Source of the DNA: an uncultured Lachnospiraceae bacterium
GTDB lineage: Bacteria; Bacillota; Clostridia; Lachnospirales; Lachnospiraceae
Direction of reading: 5' to 3'
Assembly: GCA_910584585.1 (NCBI GenBank)
Contig: CAJUBP010000014.1
Coordinates: 1-64,000 of the forward strand
Length of the DNA: 64,000 bases
Below are positions 60,048 through 64,000 of this stretch, piece by piece (the stretch's first letter is position 1; the number at the start of each line of letters is the position of its first letter). A program made the translations under genes and the position numbers. The notes beneath the pieces were generated by a model. The model saw only the letters and a list, made by a program, of their open reading frames with translations. It had not been told where the DNA came from and did no database searches.

Positions 60048-61967
60048 ATGAGAATCAGTGAATTACTCAGCCCGGAAGCCATTGATGTAAATGCCAGTGT
60101 CGCATCAAAAGCGGAAACCATTGATTACATGACACGGCTGATGGAGAAATCGGGGAACTTAAAGGACAGAGAGGCATACAAGCAGGGCGTTCTGGCCAGG
60201 GAAGAGGAGGGGACCACAGGAATCGGCGAAGGAATTGCCATTCCCCATTCCAAATGCGCCGCAGTAAAGCATGCGGGCCTGGCTGCTGTGGTAGTGAAAG
60301 ACGGCGTGGATTATGAATCTTTGGACGGCGAACCGGCGGATTTGATTTTTATGATTGCCGCGCCGGAAACCGGGGCAAACGTGCACTTAGAGGCTCTTGC
60401 GAAGCTTTCCACCATACTGATGGATCCAGAGTTCAAAGAGTCCCTGGTAAAGGCAGAGACGCCGGAACAATTTATGAGAATGATTGACGAAAAAGAAGAT
60501 GAGCTGGACGGAAAAGAAAAGAAGAAATCTTTGGAGCAGCCCAGGGAGGGATACCGGGTATTGGCCATTACCGCATGCCCCACAGGAATCGCCCATACAT
60601 TTATGGCAGCGGAAAGCCTGGATATGAAAGGAAAGCAGATGAATATTCCCATCAAGGTTGAGACTCAGGGAGCGGACGGAGCCAAAAACGTGCTGACCCA
60701 GGAGGACATTGCCAATGCGGAGTGCATTATTATAGCGGCCGACAAAAAGGTGGATCTGGCCAGATTTGACGGGAAGCCGGTGCTTATCACAAAAGTTGCG
60801 GACGGAATACATAAGGCAGAAGAGCTTATCTCACAGGCAGTCAGCGGAAATGTTCCTGTTTACCATCATACCGGAGCCGCCCAGTCAGAGAGCGACGTAG
60901 GGGAATCCGAAGGCCTGGGGCGCCAGATTTATAAGAATCTGATGAACGGCGTATCTCATATGCTTCCCTTCGTCATTGGCGGAGGCATCCTGATTGCCCT
61001 GGCGTTTCTGTTTGATGATTACAGCATTGATCCGGCAAATTTCGGAAAAAATACGCCTTTGGCGGCGTATTTGAAAACCATTGGTGAGTTTTCCTTCGGC
61101 ATGATGCTTCCGGTATTGTCCGGTTACATTGCAATGAGCATCGCGGACCGGCCGGGGCTTGCGGTTGGTTTCGTGGCAGGGCTGGTGGCAAAAAGCGGCT
61201 CAACATTTCTGAATCCTGCCGGCGGGGAAGTGAACGCAGGTTTTCTGGGAGCTTTATTTGCAGGCTTTGCGGCAGGATACCTGGTGCTGGGGCTTAAGAA
61301 ACTGACATCGAAGCTGCCCCAGTCCCTGAACAGCATACGGCCGATGATTATCTATCCTGTATTCGGAATTTTATCCGGTTCAGTGGTAACCACATTGATT
61401 AACCCGCTGATGGGAATGATTAATGACGCGCTGACCAATGCATTGAACAGCATGAACGGAACCAGCAAGGTACTGCTGGGCGTTGTGGTGGCGGGAATGC
61501 AGTCTGTTGACATGGGAGGCCCTGTCAATAAGACGTCTTATGTGTTCGGAACGTCACAGCTTGCAGAGGGCAACTTTGAGATTATGGCGGCTGTTATGGC
61601 AGGAGGCATGATTCCGCCTCTGGCAATCGCTTTGTGCACTACATTTTTCAAAAATCGTTTTACCCAGAAGGAGAGGGAATCCGGTCTGGTGAATTACCTG
61701 TTGGGACTGTCCTTCATCTCAGAAGGCGCAATTCCCTTTGCGGCAAATGATCCCATCCGTGTGCTTCCGTCCTGTATCATAGGTTCTGCCACAGCAGGAG
61801 GATTGTCCATGCTGTTTGGATGCACGCTCCGTGCGCCTCACGGAGGAATCTTTGTCCTGCCAACCATCGGAAATCCCCTGATGTACGCGCTGGCCATACT
61901 GGCAGGTTCCGTGGTGGGCTGCCTGATTCTGGCAGTGCTGAAAAAACCAATCAAAGAAGAAGCTTAA
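60048..61967 (+). CDS. Fructose-family PTS enzyme IIABC
   Basis: 639 aa from the ATG at 60048 (AAGGAGGA upstream; an earlier in-frame ATG at 60021 lacks one). IIA (about 1-150) with the active His in GIGEGIAIPHSKC; IIB (about 170-270) with the active Cys in ITACPTGIAHTFMAAE; IIC (about 290-639) with about nine helices, including GGGILIALAFLF and GPVNKTSYVF. Imports and phosphorylates a ketose-type sugar. Neighbours (RpiR regulator, RpiA-like isomerase, Gfo/Idh dehydrogenase) suggest a substrate other than plain fructose. Confidence 0.93.
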   Translation: MRISELLSPEAIDVNASVASKAETIDYMTRLMEKSGNLKDREAYKQGVLAREEEGTTGIGEGIAIPHSKCAAVKHAGLAAVVVKDGVDYESLDGEPADLIFMIAAPETGANVHLEALAKLSTILMDPEFKESLVKAETPEQFMRMIDEKEDELDGKEKKKSLEQPREGYRVLAITACPTGIAHTFMAAESLDMKGKQMNIPIKVETQGADGAKNVLTQEDIANAECIIIAADKKVDLARFDGKPVLITKVADGIHKAEELISQAVSGNVPVYHHTGAAQSESDVGESEGLGRQIYKNLMNGVSHMLPFVIGGGILIALAFLFDDYSIDPANFGKNTPLAAYLKTIGEFSFGMMLPVLSGYIAMSIADRPGLAVGFVAGLVAKSGSTFLNPAGGEVNAGFLGALFAGFAAGYLVLGLKKLTSKLPQSLNSIRPMIIYPVFGILSGSVVTTLINPLMGMINDALTNALNSMNGTSKVLLGVVVAGMQSVDMGGPVNKTSYVFGTSQLAEGNFEIMAAVMAGGMIPPLAIALCTTFFKNRFTQKERESGLVNYLLGLSFISEGAIPFAANDPIRVLPSCIIGSATAGGLSMLFGCTLRAPHGGIFVLPTIGNPLMYALAILAGSVVGCLILAVLKKPIKEEA

Positions 61968-61985
61968 CAAGGAATGGAGGTTCTC

Positions 61986-62669
61986 ATGAAATTAAAATGC
62001 GCGCAAAAAGCCTTTGAAATGATAGAAGACGGCATGATCGTCGGCCTAGGAGGCGGTCAGACAGTGGCCCTTTTAATCAGCGAAATTGAAAAACATCAGA
62101 AAAGGATTCAGGCGGTTACCCCCTCCCAGGATACCTTAAGGCTCTGTATGGAACATCACATTCCTGTGCTGCCGCTTATGATGACAGAGGAAATTGACAT
62201 TGCCTTTGACGGGTGCGACGAACTGGACGCAGAACTGAACGCACTGAAAAGCTGCGGCGGAATCCATACCCAGGAAAAGATAGCCGCATGCATGGCCAGA
62301 GAATATGTGCTGCTGGCTGATGAGGGAAAATATCACGAAAAACTGCATTTTTCGTATCCGGTTACGGCGGAAGTTCTGCCCGAGGCCTTATCCTATGTCA
62401 AGAAACGCCTGAAAGATATGGGAGCGGAGCTGTCAGAGCGCAGATCCAAGCAAAAAGCCGGGCTGACAGTCAGCGACAACGGAAATTATCTGCTGGAAGC
62501 AAAGTTTTCTAAAGTGGAGGATACCGGAAAATTGTCTTCGGAATTAGACGGTATCCCGGGGCTGGTGGGGCATTCCCTGTTCTATGGGATTGCGTCAAAG
62601 GCCATTATAGCGAAAGCGGACGAAATTGCGGTGGTGGAAAAATCAAACAGCGCGCTAGAGCGTGTTTGA
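61986..62669 (+). CDS. rpiA: RpiA-family ribose-5-phosphate isomerase, divergent
   Basis: 227 aa from the ATG at 61986 (AATGGAGG upstream). Catalytic residues are kept: Asp pair in IAFDGCDELDAELN, Lys in LKSCGG and Glu in HTQEKIA. The phosphate loop reads VGLGGGQTVALL in place of GLGTGST, and the usual IKGGGGAL loop is altered, so it may act on another sugar phosphate of the locus. The last four codons (LERV) and the TGA stop come from the terminal repeat of a mobile element. Confidence 0.85.
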   Translation: MKLKCAQKAFEMIEDGMIVGLGGGQTVALLISEIEKHQKRIQAVTPSQDTLRLCMEHHIPVLPLMMTEEIDIAFDGCDELDAELNALKSCGGIHTQEKIAACMAREYVLLADEGKYHEKLHFSYPVTAEVLPEALSYVKKRLKDMGAELSERRSKQKAGLTVSDNGNYLLEAKFSKVEDTGKLSSELDGIPGLVGHSLFYGIASKAIIAKADEIAVVEKSNSALERV

Positions 62670-62820
62670 AAATTCATTCCCGCCGTCTGCACGCCCCACT
62701 TTGCGTGATATTTGTGCCAAATTCAGGTTACATAGCCCGCTATGCGCCCTTCATTTGGCGCAAATCTTCCACAAATTGTGGCGCGCATCCGCCAGAAAGC
62801 AATTTTCAAACACGCTCTAG
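62655..62820. mobile_element. Intact 166-bp miniature inverted-repeat element
   Basis: Perfect 20-bp terminal repeats CTAGAGCGTGTTTGAAAATT (62655-62674) and its reverse complement (62801-62820), TA on both outer edges, and a GC-rich non-coding interior with further internal palindromes (CATAGCCCGCTATG at 62731). There is no transposase. Its left repeat overlaps the 3' end of rpiA. Confidence 0.9.
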
Positions 62821-62866
62821 TATAAACTGAAGGAAAAGCAGAAACGAGAGAAAGGAATAAAAAATC

Positions 62867-63838
62867 ATGGAAAAACTAAACTGGGGAATCTTAGGAACCG
62901 GCTGGATCGCCCATGACATGGGGGAAGCCTTACAGGAAGTCAATGGAGAAATCTATGCAGTGTGCGGCACAAGCCTGGAAAAAGCGGAAAAATACGCCCG
63001 GGAACTGGGCGCAGCGCATGCATACGGCAGTGCAGAGGAAATGTTAAAAGATGAAAAGATAGATATTGTATACATTGCAACGCCTCATAATTCCCATTAC
63101 CAGTGGCTCAAGCGGTCCCTGGAAGCCGGAAAGCATGTTTTCTGCGAAAAATCAATCACAGTCAACAGCAGGCAGCTGGAAGAATGCGCCGCGATTGCGA
63201 AGGAAAAAGGCCTGGTCATCTGTGACGGCACCACTCTGTTCCACATGCCGCTGTACAAAAAACTCAGCAGAATGATAGAAGACGGCGCAATCGGCGATGT
63301 TAAAATGGTCCAGGTGAATTTCGGCAGCTGCAAGGAATACGACAGGAACAGCCGTTTCTTTTCTAAGGAGCTGGCAGGCGGGGCATTGCTTGACATCGGA
63401 GTCTACGCGGCTTCCTTTGCGAGATTTTTTATGAAAAGCAAGCCGAATACTGTTCTTACAACTGCCAATTACTTTGAAACCGGCGTAGATGAAAGCAGCG
63501 GCATTCTGTTGAAAAATCCGGATGGAGAACTGGCGGTTATGGCCCTTACCATGCGCGCCAAGCAGCCCAAGCGGGGCGTAATCGCAGGTGAGAAAGGCTA
63601 TATTGAAATTGACAATTACCCAAGAGCGGAGAAAGCAACGATTACTTATACAGAAGACGGCCGCACAGAGGTCATAGAAGAAGGAAAATCCCAGCAGGCT
63701 CTTCAATATGAGGTGCAGGATATGCAGGATTATGTGAGAAACGGGAGCGGGGACGCAAACTTTCAGATGGTCCGTGATGTGATGGAGACTCTGACTGCCG
63801 TGCGCAGCCAATGGGGAATGACATATCCGTTTGAATAA
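62867..63838 (+). CDS. Gfo/Idh/MocA-family oxidoreductase
   Basis: 323 aa. NAD(P)-binding Rossmann start LNWGILGTGWIAHDM (about 3-17), the family motif CEKSITVN (about 93, catalytic Lys) and the C-terminal open-sheet domain (about 130-320; SRFFSKELAGGALLDIGVY). It oxidises or reduces a sugar, inositol or dihydrodiol substrate. It lies after the rpiA-MITE junction, with its own AGAAAGGAATAA ribosome binding site, and is probably part of the same sugar pathway. Confidence 0.92.
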   Translation: MEKLNWGILGTGWIAHDMGEALQEVNGEIYAVCGTSLEKAEKYARELGAAHAYGSAEEMLKDEKIDIVYIATPHNSHYQWLKRSLEAGKHVFCEKSITVNSRQLEECAAIAKEKGLVICDGTTLFHMPLYKKLSRMIEDGAIGDVKMVQVNFGSCKEYDRNSRFFSKELAGGALLDIGVYAASFARFFMKSKPNTVLTTANYFETGVDESSGILLKNPDGELAVMALTMRAKQPKRGVIAGEKGYIEIDNYPRAEKATITYTEDGRTEVIEEGKSQQALQYEVQDMQDYVRNGSGDANFQMVRDVMETLTAVRSQWGMTYPFE

Positions 63839-63894
63839 TATCTTGGCTTGTAATCAGTACCGTATATTTTTTTGAAAAAAATGTAAAAAAAGTG

Positions 63895-63923
63895 TTGACA
63901 AAATCCTCCGGCATATATATAAT
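63895..63923 (+). promoter_or_regulatory. Consensus promoter of the tRNA gene
   Basis: TTGACA (63895-63900), 17-bp spacer, TATAAT (63918-63923), a perfect match, 18 bases before the tRNA start. Typical of a stable RNA gene. Confidence 0.88.
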
Positions 63924-63941
63924 AGCTATTGTCAGTGCTGT

Positions 63942-64000
63942 GCAGGAGTGGCGGAATTGGCAGACGCGCAGGCTTCAGGTGCCTGTGGTAGCAATATCGT
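63942..64000 (+). tRNA. tRNA-Leu(CAG), cut by the window end
   Basis: GCAGGAG acceptor start, D-loop GGCGGAATTGGCAGACGC, and anticodon arm CAGGC-TTCAGGT-GCCTG with anticodon CAG. The long variable arm of leucine tRNA begins (TGGTAGCAAT) and the gene runs past 64000. Confidence 0.9.

Overview
This 64-kb window is chromosomal DNA of a moderate-GC, low-gap Firmicute, best fitted by the gut Lachnospiraceae (class Clostridia). Three things point there: the conserved rpmF-plsX-acpP-rnc-smc-ftsY and ylxM-ffh-rpsP-khpA-rimM-trmD-rplS-rbgA-rnhB blocks in Clostridia order; pyruvate:ferredoxin oxidoreductase, a PPi-type phosphofructokinase and acetate kinase (a fermentative anaerobe); and split purine genes (stand-alone IMP cyclohydrolase plus stand-alone AICAR formyltransferase). 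Strong AGGAGG-type ribosome binding sites and consensus sigma-A promoters (TTGACA-17-TATAAT) occur throughout.

Layout. 1-611 is gene debris (an acyltransferase tail and a probable response-regulator tail) in front of an orphan histidine kinase. 2.3-4.1 kb: a lipoprotein and a CheV coupling protein. 4.5-6.6 kb: the last two steps of IMP synthesis. 7-10.5 kb: a DedA membrane protein, and a leftward MATE-tmcAL pair. 10.7-31.6 kb is a long rightward housekeeping stretch: acetate kinase, YceD/L32, lipid and ACP genes, RNase III, SMC, SRP and its receptor, ribosomal proteins and tRNA/rRNA modification, two signal peptidases, RbgA, RNase HII, YlqG/YlqH-like proteins, and then YraN. 32.05-33.07 kb is an AT-rich island with an unknown gene and a wrecked KilA-N gene. 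33-39 kb: PgeF, an M42 peptidase, an ABC-F ATPase and a GGDEF-EAL protein. 39-42.6 kb: PFOR. 42.7-46.8 kb: leftward diguanylate cyclase and an Agr/LytTR-type two-component system. 47-54.3 kb: aspartate kinase, a large hybrid histidine kinase and a three-gene condensation-fold acyltransferase / DUF6320-like / esterase operon. 54.4-56.6 kb: a ZIP transporter behind an unusual hairpin, and a convergent phosphofructokinase. 56.8-58.9 kb: an AAA ATPase-RloB pair (candidate defence module). 58.9-63.8 kb: a sugar locus (RpiR regulator, fructose-type PTS, divergent RpiA, Gfo/Idh dehydrogenase). The window ends inside a tRNA-Leu(CAG).

Two genome-wide habits stand out. First, a family of TA-flanked miniature inverted-repeat elements (ends like GAGCGTGTyTTrAAATT) sits at the 3' ends of genes and supplies their stop codons. 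Second, at least six gene junctions carry short tandem duplications placed exactly between one stop codon and the next start codon. The most system-like candidates are the ATPase/RloB pair and the acyltransferase-DUF6320-esterase operon. All calls were made by eye; no database search was run.
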